Below, piece by piece: positions 28,900 through 37,673 of a stretch of DNA of 64,000 nucleotides. The translations under genes were made by a program, and so were the position numbers. The DNA is from Kutzneria sp. CA-103260 (GTDB taxonomy: Bacteria > Actinomycetota > Actinomycetes > Mycobacteriales > Pseudonocardiaceae), in NCBI RefSeq assembly GCF_018263855.1, contig NZ_CP073318.1:6510001-6574000 (forward strand), read 5' to 3'. Position 1 is the first letter of the stretch, and each line of letters begins with the position of its first letter. A model generated the notes under the pieces. The model made no database searches and was not told the origin of the DNA. It saw nothing but the letters and a program-made list of their open reading frames with translations.

Positions 28900-29000
28900 A
28901 GCATCGCCGGCATCGGACGACCTCGTTCGCCTACCATGGTGGTTACGACCGACTGGTCTTGCGCCCTGTTGCCTGCCGTGCCGGAGAGGACGATGCCCCA

Positions 29001-29444
29001 GTGACCCCGGACGCCGCGAGCCCTGTTCCGGAGCGTCCGGACGGCCGTGCCGGCTCCGGCACCGCGCTGGCGGACTCCCACGAGCACGCGCCGCGTGAGC
29101 TGGCTACCACCAGCGCGCCACGGCGCACCGCCGGCACCCTGACCGCCGCCGGCGACCTGCTGCGGGCGCTCGCCGCGCCGGTGCGGATCGCCATCGTGCT
29201 CCAGCTGCGTGAGGGCGAGCGGTGCGTGCACGAGCTGGTGGACGCGTTGGCCGTCGCCCAGCCGCTGATCAGCCAGCATCTGCGGGTGCTCAAGTCCGCC
29301 GGCGTCGTCCATGGGGAACGGCATGGCCGAGAGGTCATGTACCGGCTCGTCGACGAGCATCTGGCGCACATCGTGGTGGACGCTGTCACCCACGTCGAGG
29401 AGGGCGGCTCCGCCGCACGGGGCGAGCACCGGGAGGAAGCGTGA
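29001..29444 (+). CDS. ArsR/SmtB-family metal sensor (zinc-type alpha5 site)
   Basis: This 147-residue regulator has an ArsR winged helix (LRALAAPVRIAIVLQLREGE, recognition helix VAQPLISQHLRVLKSAGVV). Its C-terminal helix DEHLAHIVVDAVTHVEE fits the D-x-H-x10-H-x2-E motif of zinc-sensing alpha5 members such as SmtB. The N-terminal 45 residues, including HEHAP, are extended and may bind metal. The GTG start at 29001 has GAGAGGA upstream. It overlaps zur by GTGA. This matches the smtB-zur operon of M. tuberculosis (Rv2358-Rv2359). Confidence 0.92.
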   Translation: MTPDAASPVPERPDGRAGSGTALADSHEHAPRELATTSAPRRTAGTLTAAGDLLRALAAPVRIAIVLQLREGERCVHELVDALAVAQPLISQHLRVLKSAGVVHGERHGREVMYRLVDEHLAHIVVDAVTHVEEGGSAARGEHREEA

Positions 29445-29857
29445 CCACCAGCGAGCGTCCGTCCACCACCGTGCCCGGGCTTCGGGCCACCAAGCAGCGG
29501 GCCGCCGTGTCCAAGCTGCTCGACCAGCTCGACGACTTCCGCTCCGCCCAGGATCTGCACGAGGAGCTGCGCCGGCGGGGTGAGGGCATCGGGCTCACCA
29601 CCGTCTACCGGACCCTCCAGTCCCTCGCCGACGCCGGCGAGGTCGACGTGCTGCGCACCGACAGCGGCGAGGCCATCTACCGGCGCTGCTCCAGCCACCA
29701 CCACCATCACCTGGTGTGCCGCAGCTGCGGCCGCACCGTCGAGGTGGAGGGACCGGCCGTGGAGAAGTGGGCCGACCGCATCGCCGCCGAGAACGGCTTC
29801 AGCGAGGTCAGCCACACCGTGGAGATCTTCGGCACCTGCGCCGGCTGCACCGCCTGA
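29441..29857 (+). CDS. zur: Zinc uptake regulator Zur (Fur family)
   Basis: This 138-residue Fur-family repressor has a winged helix (ATKQRAAVSKLLDQLDDF, then GLTTVYRTLQSLADAGEVD), a His-rich metal loop CSSHHHHHLVCRSCG and a second CAGC zinc site at the C-terminus. It would repress zinc uptake genes when zinc is sufficient. The GTG start follows GGGAGGA and overlaps the arsR stop. Its partner ArsR protein probably senses excess zinc, giving a two-sided switch. Confidence 0.95.
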   Translation: MTTSERPSTTVPGLRATKQRAAVSKLLDQLDDFRSAQDLHEELRRRGEGIGLTTVYRTLQSLADAGEVDVLRTDSGEAIYRRCSSHHHHHLVCRSCGRTVEVEGPAVEKWADRIAAENGFSEVSHTVEIFGTCAGCTA

Positions 29858-29989
29858 CAGCACTGTTCCCGGCAAGCCGAACGGGTAGCCGCCATCGGGA
29901 ACGACCGGGCTGTCCAGGCAGGATCGAGCAAGCGCGCCAACCAAGGGAAATTCGGCTGCGGCCGAGCAGGCGGTGGGCTGTCGGCGTCC

Positions 29990-30367
29990 TCATTCCATGA
30001 TGGGTCGGACCTCCACCCGGCCCACTCGGGCGTCGGGGAAGCGGGCGGCCAGCTCGGCGGCGCGGTCCATGTCCACGCAGTCGAGAACGAAGTAGCCGGC
30101 CATCTGTTCCTTGGACTCGGCGAAGGGGCCGTCGGTGGTGACGGTGGCGCCGTCCTGGACGCGGACGGTGCGGGTGGTGGCGGGCGGGGCGAGCGGGGTG
30201 CCGGAAACGAGTTCGCCGGAGGCGGAGATCTCCTGCATCAGGTCGGCGAACTGGGTGTCCATCTCGGTCCGTTCGGCGGGCGAGGCGCTGCGGTAGTAGT
30301 CGGTCTGCTCGAACGTGGGATGCGCCCAGCTGATGGGGTTGCTGTAGATCAGGACCAGGTACTTCAC
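29990..30367 (-). CDS. YciI-like (PhnB/DGPF) domain protein
   Basis: This 125-residue protein of the YCII/DGPF type contains KYLVLIYSNP, then TDGPFAESKEQMAGYFVLDC, which holds the DGPF motif, and FPDARVGRVEVRPI. In Actinobacteria such proteins often sit beside extracytoplasmic sigma factors, but none is adjacent here. The GTG at 30367 follows GAGGAG. Its function is uncertain. Confidence 0.85.
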   Translation of the reverse strand: MKYLVLIYSNPISWAHPTFEQTDYYRSASPAERTEMDTQFADLMQEISASGELVSGTPLAPPATTRTVRVQDGATVTTDGPFAESKEQMAGYFVLDCVDMDRAAELAARFPDARVGRVEVRPIME

Positions 30368-30435
30368 GGGGGCTCCTCGGCGAGGTGAAGGGTCAGAGGT
30401 CGGGCTGGGCAAAGAACCGCCGCAGATCGGCAAGG

Positions 30436-31566
30436 CTAGGGGCAGGGGCGGAGCTGGGCGAAGAACTGCTGCACGTCGGCGATGTAGAGGTCGGGGGCCT
30501 GCTGGGAGCCGTAGTGGCCGCCGCGGTCGTAGACGTGCCACGACGTGATGTTGGCGTGGTCCCGGTGGGCGTAGGTCCGGATGGCCTGGGCGTCGTTGGG
30601 GAACTGGGCGAGGCCGAGCGGAACGGTGGTGGGGGTGGTGGGCACGGGGTGGCGGTGGTCCTCGAGGTAGATCCGGGGCGCGGAGCCGGCGGTGTCGGTG
30701 AGCCAGTGGATGGAGACGTGGGTGAGCAGCGCGTCGGGGTCGAGGCCGCCCATGACCTGGCTGTTCCAGGCGAGCAGGCCGACCGGGGAGTCGCTGAGGG
30801 CGTAGGCGAGCGTCTGGGGCTGCTCGGCGTGCACATGGTGGTACGAGGCCATGGTGCGCTGGAAATGGCGCAAGCCCTCGACCAGGGCCCGCTCGTCGGG
30901 AGGCAGGGTGGCGACGCTGGCGGGTTCGACGGTGGGCGGATAGAACGGCACATCGCCCTCGGGGCCGGAGAATATCTGGGTGACGTGCACGCCCACGACG
31001 GAATCGGGGGCGAGGCGGCCGACCTCGGGGGAGATGACGGAGCCCCAATCGTTGCCGGCGGCGCCGTAGCGGCGGTAGCCGAGCCGCTCCATCAGCACGG
31101 TCCACGCGACGGCGATGCGGCGAGGGCCCCAGCCGGGCTCGGTGACGGGACCGGACCAGCCGAAGCCGGGCAGCGAAGGGATCACCAGATGGAAGGCGAC
31201 GGCGGGATCGAGGCCATGGGCCCGGGGATCGGTGAGGGGACCGATGACGTCCAGGTATTCGGTGACGGAGCCGGGCCAGCCGTGGGTGAGGATCAGCGGC
31301 AGGGCGTCCGGTTCGGGCGAGCGGACGTGCAGGAAGTGCACGTTGGCGCCGTCGATGGTGGTGGTGAACTGGGGATGGGCGTTGAGCCGGGCCTCGACGG
31401 CCCGCCAGTCGTAGCCGTCACGCCAGTGCTCGACGAGCTTGCGCACGGTCGAGCCGGACATGCCGTAGCCGTCGGCGGGCGGCTCGGGGGCCCAGCGGAC
31501 GCGGGCCAGCCGATCGCGGAGGTCGGCCAGCTCGGCGTCCGGAACCTCGATGCGAAACGTCTCCAT
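30436..31566 (-). CDS. Epoxide hydrolase (EHN-type alpha/beta hydrolase)
   Basis: This 376-residue protein begins with an EHN domain (FRIEVPDAELADLRDRLARV). The alpha/beta-hydrolase core has the oxyanion motif THGWPGSVTEYL, nucleophile Asp in AAGNDWGSVISP and a late His in YDRGGHYGSQQAPD. It belongs to the microsomal epoxide hydrolase-like group, which converts epoxides to diols. The ATG at 31566 follows GAGGAG 6 bases upstream. Confidence 0.9.
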   Translation of the reverse strand: METFRIEVPDAELADLRDRLARVRWAPEPPADGYGMSGSTVRKLVEHWRDGYDWRAVEARLNAHPQFTTTIDGANVHFLHVRSPEPDALPLILTHGWPGSVTEYLDVIGPLTDPRAHGLDPAVAFHLVIPSLPGFGWSGPVTEPGWGPRRIAVAWTVLMERLGYRRYGAAGNDWGSVISPEVGRLAPDSVVGVHVTQIFSGPEGDVPFYPPTVEPASVATLPPDERALVEGLRHFQRTMASYHHVHAEQPQTLAYALSDSPVGLLAWNSQVMGGLDPDALLTHVSIHWLTDTAGSAPRIYLEDHRHPVPTTPTTVPLGLAQFPNDAQAIRTYAHRDHANITSWHVYDRGGHYGSQQAPDLYIADVQQFFAQLRPCP

Positions 31567-31631
31567 GGTCGGCTCCTCGGCGTCGGGGATGTTCACACCC
31601 CACGGTCGGAGCCGACGGCGGCGTCTCTACA

Positions 31632-32537
31632 TCAGTACTCGTAGGGATCGCTGGGAGTGCCGATCTTCTTCACGGTGGTCACGTCGAACACCGGCACGTA
31701 GTTGTCGGCCTGCACGGCGGAGTTGGGCCGCACCTGGCCGGTGACGGTGATCCACTCGTCGTCGGCCAGGCCTTCGGCGCCGACCAGGCGGGCCTTGACC
31801 GGCATGGCGTCGGCGGCGCAGCAGGTGATCACCAGCCGGGCGACGTACACGCCCGCGGCGTCGTGCACGACGAAGCCGGTCAGCTCCAGGGTCCGGCCGT
31901 CGAGGGAGTTGGTCGAGTCCCAGGCGGCCCGGGTGGCGACGTCGGCCATCCGCATCGGCACCACGGACCCGGCCGGCAGCGGCGGGAACTTGGTCTTGAT
32001 GACCTGGTCCTGTCGCTGCTCGCTGGCCACGGTCCGGCCGCCGGCCCGGTTGACCGAGTCGGCGCCGAGCGCGGGCGGGGCGATCAGGAAGATCGCCAGC
32101 ACCGGCATCAGCAGCATCCACGCGCTGCGGGCGGCGCCGTGCGCATGGCCATGGCCGTCGTCGTGGGAGTGGGAGGGCGGATGCGAGTGGGATTCGGAAC
32201 CGCCGGCGTGGGCCGGGGCGAGCTCGCGATCGGGGGCAATCGCGGTGGCGGTGGCGGCAGCGGAAACGCCATCAGCGGCAAGGGAAGAGGCGACGGCCGG
32301 GTCTGCGGCGAGGGAAACCGAGGCCGTGGAGGTGGCGGGGTCGGCGTGGGCGCGGCGGGCCTTGAGGATGTCGGTGACGATGGCGACGCCGGCCAGCAGG
32401 ACCATGATCCCGCCGGAGAGGATGAGCCAGGGCTGCAGGCCGGGCTTGACGTAGTTCAGGTACGTGCCGTTGAGGGCGATCTTGAGCAGCGCGCCGCCGA
32501 GCAGCACGAGCAGGATGTTCTGGGTTTCCCGCCTCAC
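31632..32537 (-). CDS. TIGR03943-family membrane protein with His-rich segment
   Basis: This 301-residue protein has two N-terminal membrane helices (LLVLLGGALLKIALNG, LILSGGIMVLLAGVAIV), a hydrophilic loop with the His-rich run HSHPPSHSHDDGHGHAHG at about 120-137, a third helix, and a C-terminal extracytoplasmic domain with a CC pair (ITCCAADAMPV). TIGR03943 proteins co-occur with DUF318 permeases. The His-rich loop and proximity to Zur suggest zinc or another divalent metal. The start overlaps the permease stop (GTGA). Function is inference. Confidence 0.85.
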   Translation of the reverse strand: MRRETQNILLVLLGGALLKIALNGTYLNYVKPGLQPWLILSGGIMVLLAGVAIVTDILKARRAHADPATSTASVSLAADPAVASSLAADGVSAAATATAIAPDRELAPAHAGGSESHSHPPSHSHDDGHGHAHGAARSAWMLLMPVLAIFLIAPPALGADSVNRAGGRTVASEQRQDQVIKTKFPPLPAGSVVPMRMADVATRAAWDSTNSLDGRTLELTGFVVHDAAGVYVARLVITCCAADAMPVKARLVGAEGLADDEWITVTGQVRPNSAVQADNYVPVFDVTTVKKIGTPSDPYEY

Positions 32538-33529
32538 GAGACGCCTCCCAGGAGGACCAGGCCGGCGACGGTGCCGGAGACGACGGCGACGGTGAACGCC
32601 AGGGGGGCGAACCGCAGGGCGAAGGCCTTGCCGAAGGTGCCGGCCTGCAGGGCGATGAGCTTGACGTCGACGGCGGGCCCGACGACGAGGAACACCAGGC
32701 GGGGCAGCAGGGGCAGGGCGGACAGGGAGGCGGCGACGAAGGCGTCGGCCTCGCTGCAGATGGCCAGCACGACGGCGAGCAGGGCCATCACGATGATGCC
32801 GAGGACCCACTGGCCGGACAGGGACTCCAGCAGCGATGAGGGCACGAGCACGTTGAGGGCGGCGGCGGTGAGGCCGCCGATGACGAGGAAGCCGCCGGCC
32901 TCGACCAGGTCGTGACGGGTGGTCTCGGCGAAGACGGCCCACCTGGACGAGCCGCCGGAGGGCAGCCGTTCCAGGGCCCGGGCGGCGATCCACGAGGCCT
33001 TGCCGAAACGGGCCCACAGCCAGCCGGTGACCACGGCGGTCAGGAGAGAGCCGCAGAACCGGGCGAGCACCATCTCGGGCCGGCCGGGGAAGGCGACGGC
33101 GGTGGCGACGAGCACGACGGGGTTGACAGCCGGGGCGGCCAGCAGGAACGCCAAGGCCACCGAGGGGGCGACGCCCTGCTGCATGAGCCGCCGCGCGACG
33201 GGCACGGAGGCGCACTCGCAGCCGGGCAGGGCGACGCCGGCCAGACCGGCCACGGGCACGGCCAGCGCGGACCGCCGGGGTAGCACCCGCCGCAGGACCT
33301 CGGCCGGCAGAAAGGCGGCGATGGCCCCGCTGATCAGGGTGCCGAGCACGAGGAACGGCATGGCCTGCACGCAGACGGCGACGAACACGGTGGCCCCGGT
33401 CCGCAGCGCGGGAATGTCCAGCGCGTCGACGAGCTGGCTCTGCAACAGCAGGGCGAGCACCAGCACGACGCACAGCACCTCGAGCGAGGTGATGCGCCGG
33501 CGGGACCGGGACTCCGTGGCGGACGTCAA
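32534..33529 (-). CDS. DUF318/UPF0718-type permease
   Basis: This 331-residue protein has eight or more membrane helices and the diagnostic sequence GVALPGCECASVPVARRLM. The family includes ArsP-like exporters; the cysteine-containing loop may bind a metal or metalloid. No ATG or GTG start is available: TTG 33529 has GGGG upstream, and the frame stays open further upstream. The next gene upstream ends at 33585. It is coupled to the TIGR03943 gene. A zinc-related transport role is suggested by neighbours only. Confidence 0.82.
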   Translation of the reverse strand: MTSATESRSRRRITSLEVLCVVLVLALLLQSQLVDALDIPALRTGATVFVAVCVQAMPFLVLGTLISGAIAAFLPAEVLRRVLPRRSALAVPVAGLAGVALPGCECASVPVARRLMQQGVAPSVALAFLLAAPAVNPVVLVATAVAFPGRPEMVLARFCGSLLTAVVTGWLWARFGKASWIAARALERLPSGGSSRWAVFAETTRHDLVEAGGFLVIGGLTAAALNVLVPSSLLESLSGQWVLGIIVMALLAVVLAICSEADAFVAASLSALPLLPRLVFLVVGPAVDVKLIALQAGTFGKAFALRFAPLAFTVAVVSGTVAGLVLLGGVS

Positions 33530-33584
33530 GGCATCAGCCCCAATCGACGGCGGCTCGGTGACAGCGATCGGTGTTTGGCGGTGG

Positions 33585-34004
33585 TCATTCGACGCTGGCC
33601 AGGAGGTCGGCCCGCAGCTGCGAAGCGGTGGACACGACCAGCATGAGGATGGTGGACAGCGGCGAGGACTCGAGGTTGTCGGCGGGGAAGGCGTACCGGA
33701 GGGTGACGTCCATCCCCCGCTCGGTGTGCACAACGCCGAGGGTGCCGAACAGGCCCTGGCCGGCGCGCTCGGCGGCGGAAACGGCCAGGGCGGGGTCGTC
33801 GGGCAGGTCCCAGGCGACGACGCAGGTGAGGCTGAGCAGGGTCAGCCCCTCGGCGATCTGCATGGCCTGCACGGCGCACGGCACGTCGCCGTGACGGAAG
33901 CTTAGGGCGCCGTCGTCGTCGACGTGCACCTCGTGGAACAGCTCCAGCGCCTCACGGGCGGCGGTGAGCAGGCGGGCGGTGGTCTGCGCCTCGTCGTCGG
34001 TCAC
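33585..34004 (-). CDS. YbjN/T3SS-chaperone-fold-like protein
   Basis: This 139-residue acidic protein has beta-helix content and segments LSFRHGDVPCAVQAMQIAEG, GTLGVVHTERGMDVTLRYAF and PLSTILMLVVSTASQL. The pattern resembles actinobacterial YbjN-like proteins (the type III secretion chaperone fold) of unknown function. The GTG overlaps the uppS stop (GTGA) with GGAGG upstream, so it is co-translated with uppS. Confidence 0.7.
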   Translation of the reverse strand: MTDDEAQTTARLLTAAREALELFHEVHVDDDGALSFRHGDVPCAVQAMQIAEGLTLLSLTCVVAWDLPDDPALAVSAAERAGQGLFGTLGVVHTERGMDVTLRYAFPADNLESSPLSTILMLVVSTASQLRADLLASVE

Positions 34005-34831
34005 CGGGCAACCTCCTGCATCTCTTCCGACGGAGCATCCTCGGCGCCGCCGAAGCGGCGGTCCCTACGGGCATACGCCTCACAGGCCGCCCAGAGGTCA
34101 CGCCGATCGAAGTCGGGCCACAGGATGTCCTGGAACACCAGCTCGGCGTAGGCGGACTGCCACAGCATGAAGTTGGAGATGCGCTGCTCGCCGGAGGGCC
34201 GGATGAACAGGTCCACGTCGGGCATGTCGGCGTGGTAGAGGTGCTTGGCCAGGGTGCGCTCATCCACCTTGTCGGGGTTGAGCTTGCCGGCGGCCACCAG
34301 CCGGGCGACCTCGCGGGCGGCGTCGCCGATCTCGGCTCGGCCACCGTAGTTCACGCACATGGTCAGGTTGAGCACGTCGTTGTTCTTGGTGCGCTCTTCG
34401 GCCTTCTGCAGCTCGTTGACCACGCTGGGCCACAGCCGCGGCCGGCGGCCGGCCCAGCGGATGCGCACGCCCATCTCGTCGAGCTCGTCGGTGCGCCGGT
34501 GGATCACGTCCCGGTTGAAGTTCATCAGGAACTTCACCTCGTCGGGGCTGCGCTTCCAGTTCTCGGTGGAGAAGGCGTACAGCGAGATCCACTTCACGCC
34601 GAGCTCGATGGCCCCCTTCGCCACGTCGAGTACGACGGCCTCGCCGCGCTTGTGCCCCTCGACGCGGGGCAGCCCCCGCATGTTGGCCCAGCGGCCGTTG
34701 CCGTCCATCACCAGGGCCACGTGCTTGGGCACGAACTCCAGCGGGATGCGCGGCGGCCGGGCGCCGCTGGCGTGCGGGTCGGGCGGCCTCACGGTGGGGT
34801 CGTTGCGTCCGCGCAGCTGCCTACGCAGCAT
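34001..34831 (-). CDS. uppS: Isoprenyl (decaprenyl/undecaprenyl) diphosphate synthase
   Basis: This 276-residue cis-prenyltransferase makes the lipid carrier for cell-wall synthesis. The catalytic Asp is in ALVMDGNGRWANMRG; other motifs are LYAFSTENWKRS and the C-terminal RPSGEQRISNFMLWQ. It has a charged N-terminal extension. It corresponds to M. tuberculosis Rv2361c by position. It starts the minus-strand genes downstream of recO. Confidence 0.96.
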   Translation of the reverse strand: MLRRQLRGRNDPTVRPPDPHASGARPPRIPLEFVPKHVALVMDGNGRWANMRGLPRVEGHKRGEAVVLDVAKGAIELGVKWISLYAFSTENWKRSPDEVKFLMNFNRDVIHRRTDELDEMGVRIRWAGRRPRLWPSVVNELQKAEERTKNNDVLNLTMCVNYGGRAEIGDAAREVARLVAAGKLNPDKVDERTLAKHLYHADMPDVDLFIRPSGEQRISNFMLWQSAYAELVFQDILWPDFDRRDLWAACEAYARRDRRFGGAEDAPSEEMQEVAR

Positions 34832-34843
34832 CAGGCCAGCTCC

Positions 34844-35458
34844 TCACGATCGGGATGGGGATGCCTCCATCCTGCCCGAACCGTCGAAGCGGAGTCCCAT
34901 CACGGTCGCGTTTCCCGGTCGATCGAGCACCTCGAACCCCAAGGTGTGGTAAAAGGCGATGGCCCGGGTGTTGGTGGTGGACGTCGTGAGGTGCACGCCG
35001 GGCGACCCGGCCTGGCGCTGCACGTCGAACAGGGCGTCGAGCAGCTTGGTGCCCCAGCCCTGCCGCCGGGCCCGCGCGTCCAGGTTGATGTGCAGGTGCG
35101 ACGGGTAGCCGCCGAGTGTCGCCGGCAGGAAGCGCTCCGGGTTGTGCAGCGACAGCACGAGCGACTCGTACCGGTTGGTCTCCTGGGCCGGCTTCGGATA
35201 GCGATCGGCGAAGCGCGGCGTCCACTCGGCCCGCCACCGGGCATAGAACTCGGCGGTGTCGACCGCGCCCACGGTGTAGCCGGCGACGCCCTCGTCGTCG
35301 GCGATGACGAAGCACAGCTCCGGCACCAGGGCCAGGTACGGATCGGCGAAGATGTAGCCGATCAGGTCCAGGTCGTCGAGGTCGCGCTGGGTGGCCGTCT
35401 CGACGCAGATGTCGTGCACGGCCTGGAGGTCGTCGGGCTCAGCTGGACGCAGGATCAA
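34844..35458 (-). CDS. GNAT-family N-acetyltransferase
   Basis: This 204-residue protein shows the GNAT acetyl-CoA motif A as LDARARRQGWGTKLLDAL and motif B as AIAFYHTLGFEVLDRPGN. The N-terminus LRPAEPDDLQAVHDIC is typical. The likely start is TTG 35458, with GGGGGAGAG upstream, inside the end of recO (20-bp overlap). The acceptor substrate is unknown. It sits between recO and uppS. Confidence 0.85.
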   Translation of the reverse strand: MILRPAEPDDLQAVHDICVETATQRDLDDLDLIGYIFADPYLALVPELCFVIADDEGVAGYTVGAVDTAEFYARWRAEWTPRFADRYPKPAQETNRYESLVLSLHNPERFLPATLGGYPSHLHINLDARARRQGWGTKLLDALFDVQRQAGSPGVHLTTSTTNTRAIAFYHTLGFEVLDRPGNATVMGLRFDGSGRMEASPSRS

Positions 35459-36269
35459 GGCTCTCCCCCACTGTTTCCTGTCGATCTGCCACCACGGCGC
35501 GGATCTGGGCGGCGAGCCGGTCGATGGCGGTGGCCGACACGCGGCGCTCCACCAGTGGCAGCGAGTGCAGCTGCCGTTCGAGATGCCACTGGAGATGCGC
35601 GGCGACCAGGCCGCTGGCCTCGCGCTTGCTGGACGGCTGGGTCCGGTCCACCCGCTCCCAGTCACCGTGGGTGAGCGCATCGAGCAGGCCGAGCGTCTCA
35701 CCGGACGGGCTGGCCGAGCCGGGCGGCCGGCAGGTGCCGCACACCGAGCCGCCGGCGGGCACGCTGAACGCGGCGTGCGGGCCGGGCGTGCCGCACCGCG
35801 CGCACTCGGTGACGGCCGGCGCCCAGCCGGCGAAACCCATGGCGCGCAAGAGAAAAGCGTCGAGCACCAGGCCGGCTTCACGCTGCCGGCCGGACAGCGC
35901 CCGCAGCGCGCCGACGACCAGCATGTACAGCCGCAGCACCGGCTCGCCCTCCTCGGCGGTGAGCCGGTCGGCGGTCTCCAGCACCGCACAGGCGGCCGTG
36001 TACCGGGCGTAGTCGTCGACGAGGCCGACGCCGAAGGCGTCGACCGTCTCCACCTGGGTGATCACATCCAGCGTGCGCCCGGTGTAGAACTGCGCGTCGA
36101 CGTGGCCGAACGGCTCCAGCCGGGCGCCGAACCGGGAGGACGTGCGGCGCACGCCCTTGGCAACGGCCCGGATCTTGCCGTGCCGCTGGGACAGCAGCGT
36201 GATGATCCGGTCGGCCTCGCCGAGCTTCTGCACCCGCAGCACGACGCAGGTGTCTCGGTACAGGCTCAC
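35439..36269 (-). CDS. recO: DNA repair protein RecO
   Basis: This 276-residue protein has an N-terminal OB fold (LYRDTCVVLRVQKLGEADRI, then LSQRHGKIRAVAKGVRRTSS), a helical domain and a zinc-finger-like CARCG...CGTC pair near residues 150-180. RecO loads RecA in the RecFOR gap-repair pathway. The GTG start at 36269 gives the canonical N-terminus MSLYRDTCVVLRVQK. Confidence 0.95.
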   Translation of the reverse strand: MSLYRDTCVVLRVQKLGEADRIITLLSQRHGKIRAVAKGVRRTSSRFGARLEPFGHVDAQFYTGRTLDVITQVETVDAFGVGLVDDYARYTAACAVLETADRLTAEEGEPVLRLYMLVVGALRALSGRQREAGLVLDAFLLRAMGFAGWAPAVTECARCGTPGPHAAFSVPAGGSVCGTCRPPGSASPSGETLGLLDALTHGDWERVDRTQPSSKREASGLVAAHLQWHLERQLHSLPLVERRVSATAIDRLAAQIRAVVADRQETVGESLDPASS

Positions 36270-36290
36270 CCGTCAATCATCCCACGCGCG

Positions 36291-36674
36291 TCACACCTGA
36301 AGCTGGGGGAACGCGAGGTCACGGACCAGCCACCAGGCGACGGCGGCGATCCCCAGCGCGACCAGCCCGGCGCGGCGGGTCCGCCACGACGGGATGGGCC
36401 GGCCCAGCTCGATGCGGGCCAGCAGGACCAGGCCGGCGACCGCGGCCGGCAGCAGCAGGAGCACGGCGAAGGCGTTGAAGCGCAGCGCGCCGGCCAGGTC
36501 GCCGTGCAGCAGCGCGCCCAGCGCCCGACTGCCGCCGCAGAACGGGCAGTCGGCACCGGTGAGCGCGTGGAACCAGCACGGGATGCTGACGATCCCGGTG
36601 CCCAGCAGCGCCCCGGCCGTCGCCGTCGCGGCGACGACGGCCGGGGTCACCCGCAGGCGGGTCAGCGTGCTCAC
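36291..36674 (-). CDS. DUF2752 membrane protein
   Basis: This 127-residue protein has three hydrophobic helices and the DUF2752 core CWFHALTGADCPFCGGSRAL, then LHGDLAGALRFNAFA. The Cys-x2-Cys-Gly-Gly motif is typical of the family. The GTG overlaps the stop of the RDD gene (GTGA). Function is unknown. Confidence 0.88.
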   Translation of the reverse strand: MSTLTRLRVTPAVVAATATAGALLGTGIVSIPCWFHALTGADCPFCGGSRALGALLHGDLAGALRFNAFAVLLLLPAAVAGLVLLARIELGRPIPSWRTRRAGLVALGIAAVAWWLVRDLAFPQLQV

Positions 36675-37549
36675 TTGGTCGCGATGACCAGCGTCTTGAC
36701 CGCCTTGTCGTGCCAGCCCTGACGGCGCTGGTTGTCGAACAGCGGCGAGAGGTAGCACAGCAGGATCCAGATGCTGCCCAGGCACGGCACGATCCAGGGG
36801 CCGAACATCGTGCCCACCCGGCCGAACCCCTTGCCGAGGCCGGGGAGCTGGCCGTTGTCCTCGCGAACGACCCGCACGCCCAGCGCCATCTTGCCCAAGG
36901 TGGCGCCCTTGAGGCCGAGCATCGTCGCCTCGTAGACGCACTGCAGCACGACCATGATCACCGGGATCAGCAGGATCACGCCGAAGAAGCCCAGACCGGT
37001 CGCCGCGGCCGCGTTGGGATCCCCGACGACGGTGCCGGTGGTCGGGTCGTAGTGGTAGGCGTTCTGCGCGTCCTGTGCCGCGCTGGTGGCCAGGGCCGCG
37101 GTGATGATGCCCATGAGGATGCCGGCCGGGATGCCGATGATGACGCCGTCGATCAGCCGGGCGAGGAAGCGGTTGCCCATCGACGCGAGCGGCACCGTGC
37201 CCAGCCCCGGGATCTGGGTGTAGATCCCGCCGGCCTGGTACTGCAGGGGCTGCCCGGCGTAGGGCTGCTGCGCGCCGTACGGCTGCTGGCCGTACTGCGG
37301 CTGCTGCCCGTAGGCCTGCTGCTGGTTCGGGTCGTAGGGCTGCTGCGGCGTGCCGTACGGCGGGGACGCCTGGCCGTAGGGCTGCTGCCCGAACTGCTGT
37401 GAGTTCGGGTCGTACGGCTGTTGCGGCGCCCCGTACCCCGGCTGGCTGAAGCCCGGCGGCGGGGTCTGCGGCTGCTGCCCGTAGGGCTGCTGACCATACG
37501 GATTGGGCTGCTGACCCTGCGGGTCGAAGCCGGGGGGCGGTGTCGTCAC
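36671..37549 (-). CDS. RDD-domain membrane protein with Pro/Gln/Tyr-rich N-terminus
   Basis: This 292-residue protein has a low-complexity N-terminal third made of repeated QQPYG/PQQPYDPN-like units (about residues 1-105), then an RDD domain starting GNRFLARLIDGVIIG with three membrane helices, and LGKMALGVRVV. Such Q/P/Y-rich cytoplasmic tails occur in many actinobacterial membrane proteins. The GTG start follows AGGAG. Confidence 0.9.
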   Translation of the reverse strand: MTTPPPGFDPQGQQPNPYGQQPYGQQPQTPPPGFSQPGYGAPQQPYDPNSQQFGQQPYGQASPPYGTPQQPYDPNQQQAYGQQPQYGQQPYGAQQPYAGQPLQYQAGGIYTQIPGLGTVPLASMGNRFLARLIDGVIIGIPAGILMGIITAALATSAAQDAQNAYHYDPTTGTVVGDPNAAAATGLGFFGVILLIPVIMVVLQCVYEATMLGLKGATLGKMALGVRVVREDNGQLPGLGKGFGRVGTMFGPWIVPCLGSIWILLCYLSPLFDNQRRQGWHDKAVKTLVIATK

Positions 37550-37673
37550 GACGAACTCCTGGACTGGTTTTTACCTGCCAAAGCGCGAGGAACTATAGGG
37601 CGCTCGGCGGCTCCCGCCAGGCATTTGGCGCAACTCGCGGCCCGATCTTTACTGATCCGCCCCAACGTGTGAT

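Noticed and set aside
29865..29902. Terminator after zur
   Set aside because: GTTCCCG/CGGGAAC can pair, but the loop is 24 bases and no T-run follows.
33526..33588. 20-codon ATG frame between the YbjN-like gene and the DUF318 permease
   Set aside because: It overlaps the upstream stop by ATGA but ends before the permease and encodes no recognisable peptide. It may only be a chance frame or a coupling device.
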